From Chloroflexota bacterium (GTDB lineage Archaea > Iainarchaeota > Iainarchaeia > Iainarchaeales > GCA-2688035): 33,190 bases of DNA. Positions 1 through 7,742 of this stretch are shown in pieces (position 1 is the stretch's first letter; each line of letters starts with the position of its first letter). The stretch is taken from the NCBI GenBank assembly GCA_017610335.1, contig JAFCCG010000004.1, positions 1-33,190 of the forward strand, given 5' to 3'. The notes under the pieces are model-generated. The model saw only the letters and a list, made by a program, of their open reading frames with translations. It was not told where the DNA came from and made no database searches. Both the position numbers and the translations under genes were made by a program.

Positions 1-1
1 T

Positions 2-325
2 GTCAATGTTAGAAATTTGAAAGACTGCCTTTTGAAAAAAACATTTATTGAATCTATGAGGGCAATCACTTTGCTTGAAAGAAATGTTAAATTAAATGAA
101 TGCAAGAGTGTTGCCGGATGGCTTGAGTCAAGGGCTGATGGTGCAAAAAAACAATTGTTGCGCTTAAGAAATCCAGGCAGGCGCAAAACCGATAATGCTG
201 CTCTAATAAGAAGGCTTTACTATGCGTCCGGTGAATTGTTCAAAAGATTGGGTCTGTCTGAAAAGGCGACGAAAATGTTTGAAAAAGGTGACCTAATAGT
301 AAACAGGTTTAGGAAAGAGCTTTAG
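2..325 (+). CDS. Unknown protein, 5' end outside the window
   Basis: The reading frame is open from base 2, and the first possible start inside the window is a TTG at 17. The true start probably lies upstream, so only the C-terminal ~107 residues are visible. The protein is basic and helical. Its last ~45 residues (ALIRRLYYASGELFKRLG, then SEKATKMFEKGD) have the alternating Ala/Leu/Tyr spacing of a TPR-like helix pair, but no family is recognised. It is convergent with the CBS-domain membrane protein and overlaps that gene's stop by 4 nt. Codon use looks like that of its neighbours and there is no internal stop, so I take it as real. Function unknown. Confidence 0.6.
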   Translation, partial: VNVRNLKDCLLKKTFIESMRAITLLERNVKLNECKSVAGWLESRADGAKKQLLRLRNPGRRKTDNAALIRRLYYASGELFKRLGLSEKATKMFEKGDLIVNRFRKEL

Positions 326-1566
326 CTTTTTGCCTTCTGGTTTTTTTTGGTTATTTTTATCCTTTGGATTTTTGGGCCCTTTACTTGAATCATTTTGAGT
401 GTATAGTTTTCAACGTTTATTTCTTCACCTTGATTTGGAAGCCTGTCAAGCTTTTCTATTAGGAAGCCGCTTATTGTGTTAAATCCCTCGCTTTTCCATT
501 TTGTTTTAAGCACTTGGTTGACTTCGTTTAACGAAGCCCTTCCATCTGCTTCAAATGAACCTTTACTAACAATGTTTATCATTGGAATTTCGCTTTCGTC
601 AACTATTTCGCCGACTATTTCTTCAAGCAAATCTTCCAAAGTCACTATTCCAAGCACTCCTCCGTAGTCGTCCACAACTATTGCCATGTTGTTTCTTGTC
701 TTCTGGAATTCAATTAAGAGCTTGTCAATTTTTTTGGTCTGGTGGGCAAAAAGCACAGGTCTTGCAAGCCTGCTTACTTTTGTTTCTGTTTTTCCTTCGG
801 CCAGGTAATTCCAGGCGTCTTTCACGTAAAATATTCCTTCAATTTCATCAAGGCTTTTTTTGTAAACAGGAAGTCTGCTGAAAGGCGTTTCTGCAAGCAG
901 CTCACTTACATCTTTCAAATTTGCGTTTATTGAAATTCCCTTTACTTCGCTTCTTGGGGTCATTATGTCTTCCACGCTTATATCATTGAATTTGAATATT
1001 TTGTGAATCATTTGTTTTTCGGTTTCATGAATTGCTCCAACCTCTGCTCCCATTGTAACCATTGTTTTAATGTCCTGCTCTGTCATTGGCTGCTCTTCAG
1101 TTTTCCCAATGATTCTGATAATTATTTTTGTGAACCCGTTTAGGAACCATATGATTGGGCTTAGGATGATGCTAAGCCATTTAATCGGTCTTATTACAAA
1201 AAGTGAGATTGATTCACTGTGCTGTACTGCAAGGCTTTTTGGCGTAATTTCTCCAAGTACAAGAACCAAAAAGGTCATTATTCCGACAGAAATGCTTATT
1301 GCATAACTTGAAAACATTTGCAGTGCAACTGTTGTTGCAATTGCTGCTGCCGCAATGTTTACAACATTATTTCCAATTAATATTGTTGTAAGCATCTTCT
1401 GCGGGTTTGATTGAAATTCTTCAATAAGGATTGCCGACTTATTTCTTTTTTTTACAAGATGCCTTATTCTAATTCTGTCAACTGCAATAAGTGCTGTTTC
1501 TGTTCCCGAAAAGAATGCACTTAATATCAGCAAAACTGCGAGTGTTATTAGGTCAAGTTCTAACAT
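322..1566 (-). CDS. CorC/HlyC (CNNM-like) CBS-domain membrane protein
   Basis: This is a membrane protein of the DUF21-CBS-CorC_HlyC family, proposed to take part in divalent cation (Mg2+/Co2+) efflux or its regulation. I start it at the ATG at 1566 (MLELDLITL), which opens directly into the first membrane helix. The longer in-frame start at 1650 would overlap enolase and add a charged tail. Order of domains: DUF21 with 3-4 helices and the family motif FFSGTETALIA near the N-terminus; a CBS pair beginning at DIMTPRSEV and including VVDDYGGVLGIVTLEDLLEE; and a C-terminal CorC_HlyC domain (EADGRASLNEVN). Length (414 aa) is normal. It lies 37 nt downstream of enolase on the same strand, so co-transcription is possible. 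Family assignment is firm; the transported ion is not known from sequence. Confidence 0.93.
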   Translation of the reverse strand: MLELDLITLAVLLILSAFFSGTETALIAVDRIRIRHLVKKRNKSAILIEEFQSNPQKMLTTILIGNNVVNIAAAAIATTVALQMFSSYAISISVGIMTFLVLVLGEITPKSLAVQHSESISLFVIRPIKWLSIILSPIIWFLNGFTKIIIRIIGKTEEQPMTEQDIKTMVTMGAEVGAIHETEKQMIHKIFKFNDISVEDIMTPRSEVKGISINANLKDVSELLAETPFSRLPVYKKSLDEIEGIFYVKDAWNYLAEGKTETKVSRLARPVLFAHQTKKIDKLLIEFQKTRNNMAIVVDDYGGVLGIVTLEDLLEEIVGEIVDESEIPMINIVSKGSFEADGRASLNEVNQVLKTKWKSEGFNTISGFLIEKLDRLPNQGEEINVENYTLKMIQVKGPKIQRIKITKKNQKAKS

Positions 1567-1603
1567 AGCAAAATTAACTCTTTTGTTGTTTTTAATTCTT
1601 TTT

Positions 1604-2884
1604 TCACTTATTGAATGCTTTTTTTCCCAAATAAACCGCTTTTTCTCCAAGCTCTTCCTCTATTCTGATAAGCTGGTTGTATTTGGCATTTCTTTCGCTT
1701 CTCGCAGGCGCGCCAAACTTGCTTTGTCCTGCGTCAATTCCAACCGCAAAATCGGAAATAAAACTATCCTCTGTTTCTCCGCTTCTGTGCGAAACAACAA
1801 TTCCCCAACCGGCTTTTTTGCTTTCTTTTGAGGCTTCAAGTGATTCACTAATTGTGCCAATTTGGTTTATTTTAAGCAAAAGCGCATTGCAATTTTTTTC
1901 TTTAATAGCTCTTGCGATTCTTTTTGGATTTGTTACAAGCAAGTCGTCACCAACAATTTGTATTTTGTTGCCAATTTTTGCAGTAAGTTCTTTCCAGCCC
2001 TTCCAGTCTTCTTCGGCAAGACCGTCTTCCAGAGAAATTATGTTGCTATAGGTTTTGATAAGGTCTGCATAAAAATCAACCATTTCGCCTGAAGAATACT
2101 CTTTTCCGTAAAGCCTGTACTTTCCTTTTGAAAAGAATTCAGTGGCAGCGCTGTCAATTGCAAGTCCAATTTTGCCATCATATCCTGCTTCTTTAATTGC
2201 TTTGCTTATAAAGTCAAGCTCTTCTTCAACAGTTGTGGTTTGTGGAACAAACCCGCCTTCATCCCCTACAAGTGTTCCAACCGCACCGAACTTTTTCTTC
2301 AGGATTTTTTCAAGAGTATGGTATGTTTCAACTCCAGCCTCCAATGCTTTGCTGTAATTTTTTGCCCCAAATGGCACAATCATTTGCTCCTGAATATCTT
2401 CCTCCATATCAGCATGCTTTCCGCCGTTCATTACATTCATTTGCGGGACAGGCATTGTAATGCCCTTGTTTCCGCTTAGTGCGGCAATATATTCAAACAG
2501 TCGCTGCCCTTTTGCAGCAGCCCCGGCCCTGCAGACGGCTATGCTTACGGCGAGAATTGCATTTGCGCCCAATTTTTCCTTGTTTTCGGTTCCGTCAAGT
2601 TCAATCATTGCATTGTCAATTTCATCCTGCTTTGTGCAATCCATTCCCTCAATAAGTGGTGCAATTTTTCCGTTAACATTTGCAATTGCTTTAAGCACTC
2701 CTTTTCCTGCATAGGCAATTCCTCCATCTCTTAATTCCACTGCTTCTTTTGCTCCTGTGCTTGCTCCGCTTGGAACAATTCCGCAAAATAGTCCATGTTC
2801 TGTGTTTACATTTGCTTCAACAGTTGGATTTCCTCTGCTGTCCAAAACCTGTCTTGCTCTGATTTTTCTGATTTCGTTTGCCAT
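1604..2884 (-). CDS. eno: Enolase (2-phosphoglycerate dehydratase)
   Basis: Cytosolic glycolytic and gluconeogenic enzyme that interconverts 2-phosphoglycerate and phosphoenolpyruvate. Diagnostic stretches are present along the length: RQVLDSRGNPTVEA at the N-terminus, GDEGGFVP, VGDDLLVTNP, KINQIGT and SHRSGETEDSFISD. These cover the Mg-binding acids and the catalytic loop. Two in-frame ATGs exist (2890 and 2884). The AGGAGG Shine-Dalgarno site sits 8 nt before the second and only 2 nt before the first, so I choose 2884 (426 aa, a normal length). In this cell it could connect 3-phosphoglycerate from RuBisCO with lower glycolysis; that link is inference. The CBS membrane protein follows on the same strand. 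Confidence 0.98.
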   Translation of the reverse strand: MANEIRKIRARQVLDSRGNPTVEANVNTEHGLFCGIVPSGASTGAKEAVELRDGGIAYAGKGVLKAIANVNGKIAPLIEGMDCTKQDEIDNAMIELDGTENKEKLGANAILAVSIAVCRAGAAAKGQRLFEYIAALSGNKGITMPVPQMNVMNGGKHADMEEDIQEQMIVPFGAKNYSKALEAGVETYHTLEKILKKKFGAVGTLVGDEGGFVPQTTTVEEELDFISKAIKEAGYDGKIGLAIDSAATEFFSKGKYRLYGKEYSSGEMVDFYADLIKTYSNIISLEDGLAEEDWKGWKELTAKIGNKIQIVGDDLLVTNPKRIARAIKEKNCNALLLKINQIGTISESLEASKESKKAGWGIVVSHRSGETEDSFISDFAVGIDAGQSKFGAPARSERNAKYNQLIRIEEELGEKAVYLGKKAFNK

Positions 2885-2947
2885 ATGCATTTCCTCCTAA
2901 TTTTTAAAACCGCTTTGGTAAATTGAAACAAATAAGTCATTAAAAAG

Positions 2948-3385
2948 CTATTTCAGCCTTGGTCTCTTTGGTTTTCTCATTGGCTTTTTTAAGGCGTTCT
3001 TCGCAGTTTTTTTTCTTGCAAGCCTTGCATTTCTGAGTTCGCGCCCGATTTTTATGTGAAAATGCTGGTTTACGTAATTTGAAAAAATTTCCCTGCATTT
3101 TTTTCTTGAAAGAGGCTTGCCTGCTTCCGTGCTTGTTTTTATTGCTCCTTCAACAAAAACGTTTTCAACAGCCCTTAATTCGTTTCTTATTTGCTGTTTG
3201 TTTAAACTCTTGTAATGGATAATGTGCGCTGTTTCTCTAAGTGCTTTAAGCGTGATTCCTGTTTGTTTGCTTAAAAAGCGTTCATATTGCTTTATTGCTC
3301 TTATTTTTTCATTACTTAGGATTGTTTTGTTTGCAACAATGCTCTCTAATGCCCTGAATTCCTGTTTAATTATATCCTGAATCAT
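2948..3385 (-). CDS. Unknown basic helical protein
   Basis: I do not recognise a family. The 145-residue product is predicted almost wholly helical and ends in a strongly basic tail (KKPMRKPKRPRLK), which suggests nucleic-acid or ribosome association without proving it. The ATG at 3385 has a T/A-rich TATA-like element (about 3411-3424) some 33 nt upstream. The same AT element faces prs, so the two genes form a divergent pair with a nearly symmetric promoter core. The gene ends 63 nt before the enolase start and could be co-transcribed with enolase, although enolase has its own strong Shine-Dalgarno site. Confidence 0.7.
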   Translation of the reverse strand: MIQDIIKQEFRALESIVANKTILSNEKIRAIKQYERFLSKQTGITLKALRETAHIIHYKSLNKQQIRNELRAVENVFVEGAIKTSTEAGKPLSRKKCREIFSNYVNQHFHIKIGRELRNARLARKKTAKNALKKPMRKPKRPRLK

Positions 3386-3462
3386 GTTTTACAATAAAAA
3401 TTGAAGGCAATTCTTTTTTAAAAACAATTCTATTAATTATTTCCTGTCGGAGGCGTTTTTTT

Positions 3463-4407
3463 TTGAAAAACAATGAGCTGAAAATTTTTGCAGGGAGTAG
3501 CAATCCAGAGCTTGCAAAGGATATTGCTTCCTACATGAAATCTGACTTGGGGCGAATTGACATAAAAAGGTTTAATGACGGAGAACAATATGTTCGCTTT
3601 AGAGACAATGTAAGAGGAACAGATCTTTTTCTTATACAGGGTAGTTCTAAGCCTGTTTCTGAAAATTTAATGGAATTGCTTATAATGATTGATGCTGCCA
3701 AAAGGTCAAGCGCCGAAAGAATTACTGCTGTAATGCCTTATTTTGGTTATGCAAGGCAGGACCGGAAATCTGCAAGTAGGGAGCCGATAACGGCAAAGCT
3801 TGTTGCAAACCTGCTTGAAAAGGCTGGTGCAAATCGTGTTATTACATTGGATTTGCATTCTGACCAAATTCAGGGCTTTTTTGATGTTCCCCTTGACAAT
3901 CTTACTACAAGGCTGAAGCTAATGCAGTATGTTAAGGAAAAAAACTTGTCTGATTTGGTTGTTGTTGCTCCTGATGCAGGAAGTGCAAAAAGTAGCACCA
4001 AGGTTTCAAAAGATTTGGGTGCAGAACTTGCAATTGTAAACAAGGCAAGACCTGAGGCTGGTGTGGCTGAAGTAATGAATATAATCGGTAATGTAAAAGG
4101 AAAAAATTGCGTAATGTTTGACGACATGATTGACACAGCTGGAACAATTTGCGCTGCGGCAGATACCTTGAAAAAAGAGGGTTGTAAATCTGTTTCGGTT
4201 TGTGCAACACATGGTCTTTTTTCAGGGCCTGCTCTTGAAAGAATTGAAGAAAGCGGAATAGATTTTGTTGTCGTAACTGATTCAATTCCTAGAACTGGTA
4301 AAAGAAGCGAAAAGATAAAGGTTTTGCCTGTAGCAGATCTTTTGGGCGAAGCAATTAAAAGAATCCACCTAAATGAATCAGTAAGTGATTTGTTTAACTG
4401 GGAATGA
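3463..4407 (+). CDS. prs: Ribose-phosphate pyrophosphokinase (PRPP synthetase)
   Basis: Makes PRPP from ribose 5-phosphate and ATP. PRPP is the precursor for purine, pyrimidine and NAD synthesis, all relevant to genes further along this window. The catalytic flexible loop follows YFGYARQDRKSASREPITAK (residues 93-112). The metal-binding DLHSDQIQGFF contains His132. The PRPP-binding loop is VMFDDMIDTAGT (217-228). Length (314 aa) matches class I enzymes, which resemble bacterial ones more than the short archaeal type. No ATG fits. The TTG at 3463 lies 9 nt after a GGAGG Shine-Dalgarno site (about 3449-3453), so a TTG start is well supported. A perfect 19-nt tandem duplication spans the stop codon, followed by a hairpin. 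Confidence 0.97.
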   Translation: MKNNELKIFAGSSNPELAKDIASYMKSDLGRIDIKRFNDGEQYVRFRDNVRGTDLFLIQGSSKPVSENLMELLIMIDAAKRSSAERITAVMPYFGYARQDRKSASREPITAKLVANLLEKAGANRVITLDLHSDQIQGFFDVPLDNLTTRLKLMQYVKEKNLSDLVVVAPDAGSAKSSTKVSKDLGAELAIVNKARPEAGVAEVMNIIGNVKGKNCVMFDDMIDTAGTICAAADTLKKEGCKSVSVCATHGLFSGPALERIEESGIDFVVVTDSIPRTGKRSEKIKVLPVADLLGEAIKRIHLNESVSDLFNWE

Positions 4408-4423
4408 TTTGTTTAACTGGGAA
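4386..4423 (+). repeat. 19-bp perfect tandem duplication across the prs stop codon
   Basis: The unit TGATTTGTTTAACTGGGAA occurs at 4386-4404 and again at 4405-4423 without a mismatch. The stop codon of prs is made by the junction (4405-4407). The duplication therefore leaves the encoded protein end intact and pushes a second copy into the 3' flank. Confidence 0.95.
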
Positions 4424-4424
4424 T

Positions 4425-4470
4425 GAATTATTTGAAAAATAATTCTTTTTTTTGAAAAATAATTCTTTCA
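4425..4470 (+). terminator. Hairpin plus T-run and 20-bp tandem repeat after prs
   Basis: GAATTATTT and AAATAATTC form a 9-bp stem (4425-4445) with a 3-nt loop, followed at once by a run of T. This resembles an intrinsic terminator for prs. The segment TTTGAAAAATAATTCTTTTT (4431-4450) is itself repeated at 4451-4470 with 18 of 20 matches. The convergent gene ends at 4481, so this element separates two converging transcripts. Confidence 0.6.
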
Positions 4471-4480
4471 AATTCCTTTT

Positions 4481-5419
4481 TTACCTGTAAAGGATTCTTT
4501 CAAGAAGTGGAAGAATCTTTTTTTCAAATTGTTTTAGGGGTAGTCCTTTGGCCTGTTTTGCAACTCTTTCAAATAGGGCCAGTTGGCCCTTGCTTGCATG
4601 ATACGTGTTTTGTTTAATCCAGCTTCTTGTGGCTGTTTCAGCGTTATCAATTACTGTTTTTTCAACTGCTTTTCTGGTTTTTCTTGCAACTGCCTTTTTT
4701 TTAATGGTCTTTTTTTTCACAACGGATTTTTTATTAACGGCCTTTTCGGCAACACGCCTTGGCTTTTTTGCCAGTCTCCGTAGTTTTTTCTTCCTGTAAA
4801 ATTTCTTGACCCTTTTGGCTTCTGCCCTTGAAATATATCTACTTTGACCTATCCTAAAACTATTAATCCTTTTATTGGCGTGCAAAGACTTTTCTGAAAA
4901 CCCAAGTTCAAGAGAAATTTTGGACAATAGCACAATGGCTCCTGTTTCTAAAAGTTTTGGAAGATTTTTTCTTTCCCTTGCCTCCTTCAAAATCTGTTGT
5001 GCCAATTCCTTTGGAATAATATACCTGTGCTTTGAGTCAATAATATCTGTAGCCAGTCCTTTTGGTGCAGGTTCCAGTCCTTTCATTATTCTTTTGAGTT
5101 TTGTTTGAATGTTTACAATGGAAATTTTCAGGTCTCTTTTTTTCCCAATGTTAATAAGGTCATTAGATGACATGCTTCCCTTTGGCATAATTGCCTTGCC
5201 TGGCGTGGCACTAATTATTTGCTTAAGTTTTTTTTCAGGAAACATCCATCCCTTTTCATTTCCTGGGATCTTTTGGGCAAATGGAATCTTTCCCCTGTTG
5301 GAATAGGCTGCAAGGGTTCTTGGATTGAGGTGGATACCTATCTTTTTTGCCCTGCTGGCAACCTGTTTTGGTGACAGAAATCCTTCTGGTCTTTTCCAGT
5401 TCCTTTTCTTTTTAACCAT
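4481..5419 (-). CDS. Probable DNA-binding protein: two HTH-like segments and a Lys-rich linker
   Basis: No named family is recognised. The N-terminal ~60 residues (LSPKQVASRAKKIGIHLNP, then RTLAAYSNRGKIP) look like a MerR/excisionase-type winged helix. A second segment around residues 150-205 (ISLELGFSEKSLHANKRINS) has the same flavour. Between about residues 205 and 250 lies a low-complexity Lys/Arg/Ala stretch (KKKTIKKKAVARKTRKAVEK) similar in composition to histone H1-like tails, followed by a helical C-terminal domain. The likely role is DNA binding or nucleoid organisation; this is inference from composition. The ATG at 5419 has a TATA-like box centred near 5445, 26 nt upstream, so the message is probably leaderless. 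It is divergent from the small membrane protein. Confidence 0.75.
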   Translation of the reverse strand: MVKKKRNWKRPEGFLSPKQVASRAKKIGIHLNPRTLAAYSNRGKIPFAQKIPGNEKGWMFPEKKLKQIISATPGKAIMPKGSMSSNDLINIGKKRDLKISIVNIQTKLKRIMKGLEPAPKGLATDIIDSKHRYIIPKELAQQILKEARERKNLPKLLETGAIVLLSKISLELGFSEKSLHANKRINSFRIGQSRYISRAEAKRVKKFYRKKKLRRLAKKPRRVAEKAVNKKSVVKKKTIKKKAVARKTRKAVEKTVIDNAETATRSWIKQNTYHASKGQLALFERVAKQAKGLPLKQFEKKILPLLERILYR

Positions 5420-5506
5420 ATTAATCTTGTTTTTGCAAAGAATATAATCTTTTCTTTTCCTTCAAAAGCCTTTAATACTAGTTTGGAGTTATTTCTTTTG
5501 ATTAAC

Positions 5507-5668
5507 ATGTCAAACAATCAATTGGTTGGAATGCTTTTGCTTGGTATTGCAGTAGGCAGTTTTATTCCGAGAATTTTGCCTGCACCAGGCGATGTTGTAA
5601 ATCCGTTAATGCCCTTTGCAGGCTTTATCTTCTTGGCAGCTGCAATAATAATGTTTGTCAAAGGTTAA
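5507..5668 (+). CDS. Small membrane protein, two helices
   Basis: A 53-residue product with two hydrophobic segments (LVGMLLLGIAVGSFIP and FAGFIFLAAAIIMFV) joined by a Pro-rich loop (RILPAPGDVVNP). No family recognised. I start it at the ATG at 5507. A TATA-like TTTAATACT (5471-5479) lies about 32 nt upstream, which fits a leaderless or near-leaderless message. A TTG at 5483 would add eight residues. It stands alone and is divergent from the basic DNA-binding-like gene. Confidence 0.65.
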   Translation: MSNNQLVGMLLLGIAVGSFIPRILPAPGDVVNPLMPFAGFIFLAAAIIMFVKG

Positions 5669-5751
5669 TTTCAGGACAATTGCCTTAAAGAGTTTCGACA
5701 AAAGCGGATTTTTTTATTTCACGATTTCACTCTCAAAAGTGCTAGAAAGCC

Positions 5752-5759
5752 TTTTAAAT
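5752..5759 (+). promoter_or_regulatory. TATA-like element for the candidate ncRNA
   Basis: TTTTAAAT is preceded by AAAGCC. Its centre is about 25 nt before the first base of the RNA stem at 5779, the spacing expected between an archaeal TATA box and its start site. The same spacing recurs before several protein genes in the window. Confidence 0.5.
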
Positions 5760-5778
5760 GTCAAATTCCTTATACCTG

Positions 5779-5891
5779 CGGAGATGGTTTGTTAATTATT
5801 AAGGCATCAATTAAAAACAATCAACCAAAACAAACTCACCTTGTTTGAAGGTCATTAGAAAAAAGTTTTTGGTTGTACTCGGCCATCTCCG
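5779..5891 (+). ncRNA. Candidate structured RNA with a three-way junction (~113 nt)
   Basis: The ends pair perfectly: CGGAGATGG (5779-5787) with CCATCTCCG (5883-5891). Two arms fit inside this closing stem. Arm 1 pairs TTGTTAATT (5789-5797) with AATT (5809-5812) and AACAA (5816-5820), with a 3-nt bulge. Arm 2 pairs CAACCAAAA (5822-5830) with TTTTGGTTG (5867-5875). The tip of arm 2 can form either CAAAC/GTTTG (5831-5835 with 5843-5847) or ACCTT/AAGGT (5838-5842 with 5848-5852); the two are mutually exclusive. A TATA-like box sits at the right distance upstream. The arm sizes do not match 5S rRNA, and I see none of the conserved motifs of SRP RNA, RNase P RNA or box C/D RNA. The family is unknown. 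The structure is read from sequence; expression is inference. Confidence 0.55.
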
Positions 5892-6053
5892 ATTTAAAGC
5901 ACTACTTATTTATGGGTTTAAATTTAATTTTTTAAATTGCTTCTCTATATTTTGCTAATATATAGGATTAATCACTATGTCGTATGTAAGTCAATATATT
6001 GTGAAACTGGTGTGAGAAACTGTTTTGGTGTTCTTTTTCCCCTCATGCAACAA
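5892..6053. other. AT-rich non-coding stretch between ncRNA candidate and scpB
   Basis: No credible ORF. AATTTAA (5921-5927) and TTAAATT (5932-5938) form a 7-bp A/T-only stem around a TTTT loop, directly after the ncRNA candidate; this could help termination. The rest is AT-rich spacer. GAAACTG occurs twice (about 6002-6022), with no evident meaning. Confidence 0.5.
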
Positions 6054-6062
6054 TTTTTAAAC
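6054..6062 (+). promoter_or_regulatory. TATA-like box of scpB
   Basis: TTTTTAAAC is centred 26 nt before the scpB ATG. No Shine-Dalgarno site lies between, so transcription probably starts at or next to the start codon. Confidence 0.55.
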
Positions 6063-6083
6063 AATTAAAGTTTACTTATTACT

Positions 6084-6593
6084 ATGTCTGAAAAGGATAA
6101 GCTTATTGAGGCTGCTTTGTTTATGACTCCGCAGGCTGTCAATGTTTCTGACCTAATGGAGGTAATTTCAGAGCAGAACTACACGATGGCAAAGGGCATT
6201 GCCCTTCGCTTTATGAAGAAGTTCAACCAAAGGGATTCTTCTTTGCATGTTGTGCAAATAGAAGACAGGTTCCAGATGGTGATAAGGCCAAATTATGAGG
6301 AAAAGGTAAGGCACCTTGCGCAGAAGGCAATGTTTCACCCTGGTCTTATGAAAACTCTGGCTTTGATTGCGTTCAAGCAGCCTATTGCCCAAAGCCTTGT
6401 GATAAAGTACAGGAACAACAAGGCCTATGATCATATCCACAGGCTTGTTGAAGAGGGTTTTATTGTAAGAGCGCCAAAGGGAAGGAGCTATACTTTGAGG
6501 ACCACTAAAAAGTTTTTGGAATGTTTTGGAGAAGATGCAATAAAACAAAAAAAGCTTTCGCCATTGCCTGGCCTTGTTGAAGACAAGGATTAG
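6084..6593 (+). CDS. scpB: Segregation and condensation protein B homologue
   Basis: ScpB is the winged-helix subunit that binds the kleisin ScpA in SMC condensin-like complexes, acting in chromosome compaction and segregation. The protein shows the usual start (KLIEAALFMTPQAVNVSDL) with a first winged helix to about residue 80. A second winged helix contains HPGLMKTLALIAFKQPIAQ and ends at GFIVRAPKGRSYTLRTTKKF, a family hallmark. Its 169 residues are typical. Neither scpA nor smc is in the window. The start at 6084 has a TATA-like box 26 nt upstream and no Shine-Dalgarno site. Its 3' end overlaps the convergent rnhB by 4 nt. Confidence 0.9.
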   Translation: MSEKDKLIEAALFMTPQAVNVSDLMEVISEQNYTMAKGIALRFMKKFNQRDSSLHVVQIEDRFQMVIRPNYEEKVRHLAQKAMFHPGLMKTLALIAFKQPIAQSLVIKYRNNKAYDHIHRLVEEGFIVRAPKGRSYTLRTTKKFLECFGEDAIKQKKLSPLPGLVEDKD

Positions 6594-7243
6594 AACTCTA
6601 ATTTTCTTTGAAAAACTTTGTTTTCAATATTTTTGCTTGTTGCCCAGCTCTTTCTTGCAAAGCTTGGTAATTTTTTGTTTTTTTTCACCCAGTTGTAGAT
6701 AAATGCAATTGTGTCGGGGTCGTGCGGGTAACCAGAACCCATTTTTCCGTGTTTTCTGGAAAGTTTTTTTATTGCGTTGTCTCTTTCAACTTTTGCAATT
6801 ATTGAGGCAGCGCTTACAATTGGATAATTCAAATCTGCTTTGTGTTCTGCTCTTATATCTAATTTGAATGAAATGTATTTTTTAATTCTTTTTCCAAAAT
6901 TTTTTGCAATCGGGTCAGGTGAGTCAACAAATACTATGTTTGGCTTTTTTTTAAGATTGTTTAATAAGTAGCCTATTCTCATTGCTTCTATTTCATTCAG
7001 GCTTTTTCTGTTGCGCAGTGTGTCAATTTCTCCTGCTTTAACATGAACAGAATTAAATTCGTGCAGTAATCCAGGCAATATTTTGTTCTGCCGTTCTCTT
7101 TCTTTTTCATTCAATAGCTTACTGTCCTTAACACCAAGCTCTATAAGTTTTTCTTCGTGTTTTTTTTCAATACTTGCAATGCTTAAGACCATTGGACCCA
7201 ACGCAGGGCCTCTTCCTGCTTCGTCAACGCCTGCAATTAGCAT
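6590..7243 (-). CDS. rnhB: Ribonuclease HII
   Basis: Removes RNA from RNA/DNA hybrids, including single ribonucleotides in DNA. The catalytic acids are visible: Asp7 and Glu8 in GVDEAGRGPALGPMV, Asp107 in FVDSPD and Asp137 in HKADLNYPIVSAASIIAKVE. The conserved substrate-sensing Tyr is in GSGYPHDPDT (Tyr172). At 217 aa it matches archaeal RNase HII. AAAGG lies 7 nt before the ATG at 7243. The CxxC protein gene ends 39 nt upstream on the same strand, so the two may form an operon. Confidence 0.97.
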   Translation of the reverse strand: MLIAGVDEAGRGPALGPMVLSIASIEKKHEEKLIELGVKDSKLLNEKERERQNKILPGLLHEFNSVHVKAGEIDTLRNRKSLNEIEAMRIGYLLNNLKKKPNIVFVDSPDPIAKNFGKRIKKYISFKLDIRAEHKADLNYPIVSAASIIAKVERDNAIKKLSRKHGKMGSGYPHDPDTIAFIYNWVKKNKKLPSFARKSWATSKNIENKVFQRKLEF

Positions 7244-7282
7244 GTAAAAACCTTTATTTCTCTAGCTTGTTCAAGCCAACCT

Positions 7283-7597
7283 TCATTTCCTTATTTTGTT
7301 AAGACCTCTGTTTACCAAATCAACGTCTTTGTCGCATTTTTCACATTCGTCAAGCAAGTCCATGCAAAGCCTTTTGTTGTCAATTGCATTGTTTATTTCA
7401 CCTGTTTCTGCGTCTTCTCTTCTTAAGGCATTATACTGGACATGAAAAAATTCCACAAGGTTTTTTAGACCATTTTGTACCTGTTCCCTTTCAGGTTCTG
7501 CATTTCTTAGCCTGCTTCTGCCCTTGCATAACATGCAATGTTTTTTCAAAAAGGCAATTTTACTGACAACAAGTTCTTCGTTTGTCGATTTAACCAT
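7283..7597 (-). CDS. Unknown small protein with two CxxC pairs
   Basis: About 104 residues, unrecognised. It has HCMLCK near the N-terminus and CEKC near the C-terminus, joined by a helical region (LKNLVEFFHVQYNALRRED). The two CxxC knuckles could bind one zinc ion, with the ends brought together. A GTG at 7606 (MIKMVK) is an alternative start. I prefer the ATG at 7597 because the TATA-like TTTTTATAACC on the minus strand (7623-7633) is centred about 32 nt before it and only 22 nt before the GTG. It lies directly upstream of rnhB on the same strand. Confidence 0.65.
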   Translation of the reverse strand: MVKSTNEELVVSKIAFLKKHCMLCKGRSRLRNAEPEREQVQNGLKNLVEFFHVQYNALRREDAETGEINNAIDNKRLCMDLLDECEKCDKDVDLVNRGLNKIRK

Positions 7598-7742
7598 TTT
7601 AATCACTAATATTATGGTAGTTGGTTATAAAAATGGTTTCTGTTTTTTTCTGTTCAAAAGAATAAAATAGTAGTTTGAAGTTGTTTAATGTAGTACAGGT
7701 ATTGAACCTGAAAAAAATCATGCAAAGTTTGCTGTTGCTCTT

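Noticed and set aside
5779-5891. ncRNA candidate as 5S rRNA
   Set aside because: Overall size and three-way shape are similar, but the 5' arm is only 32 nt and the 3' arm 54 nt, the reverse of 5S, and the conserved loop sequences are absent.
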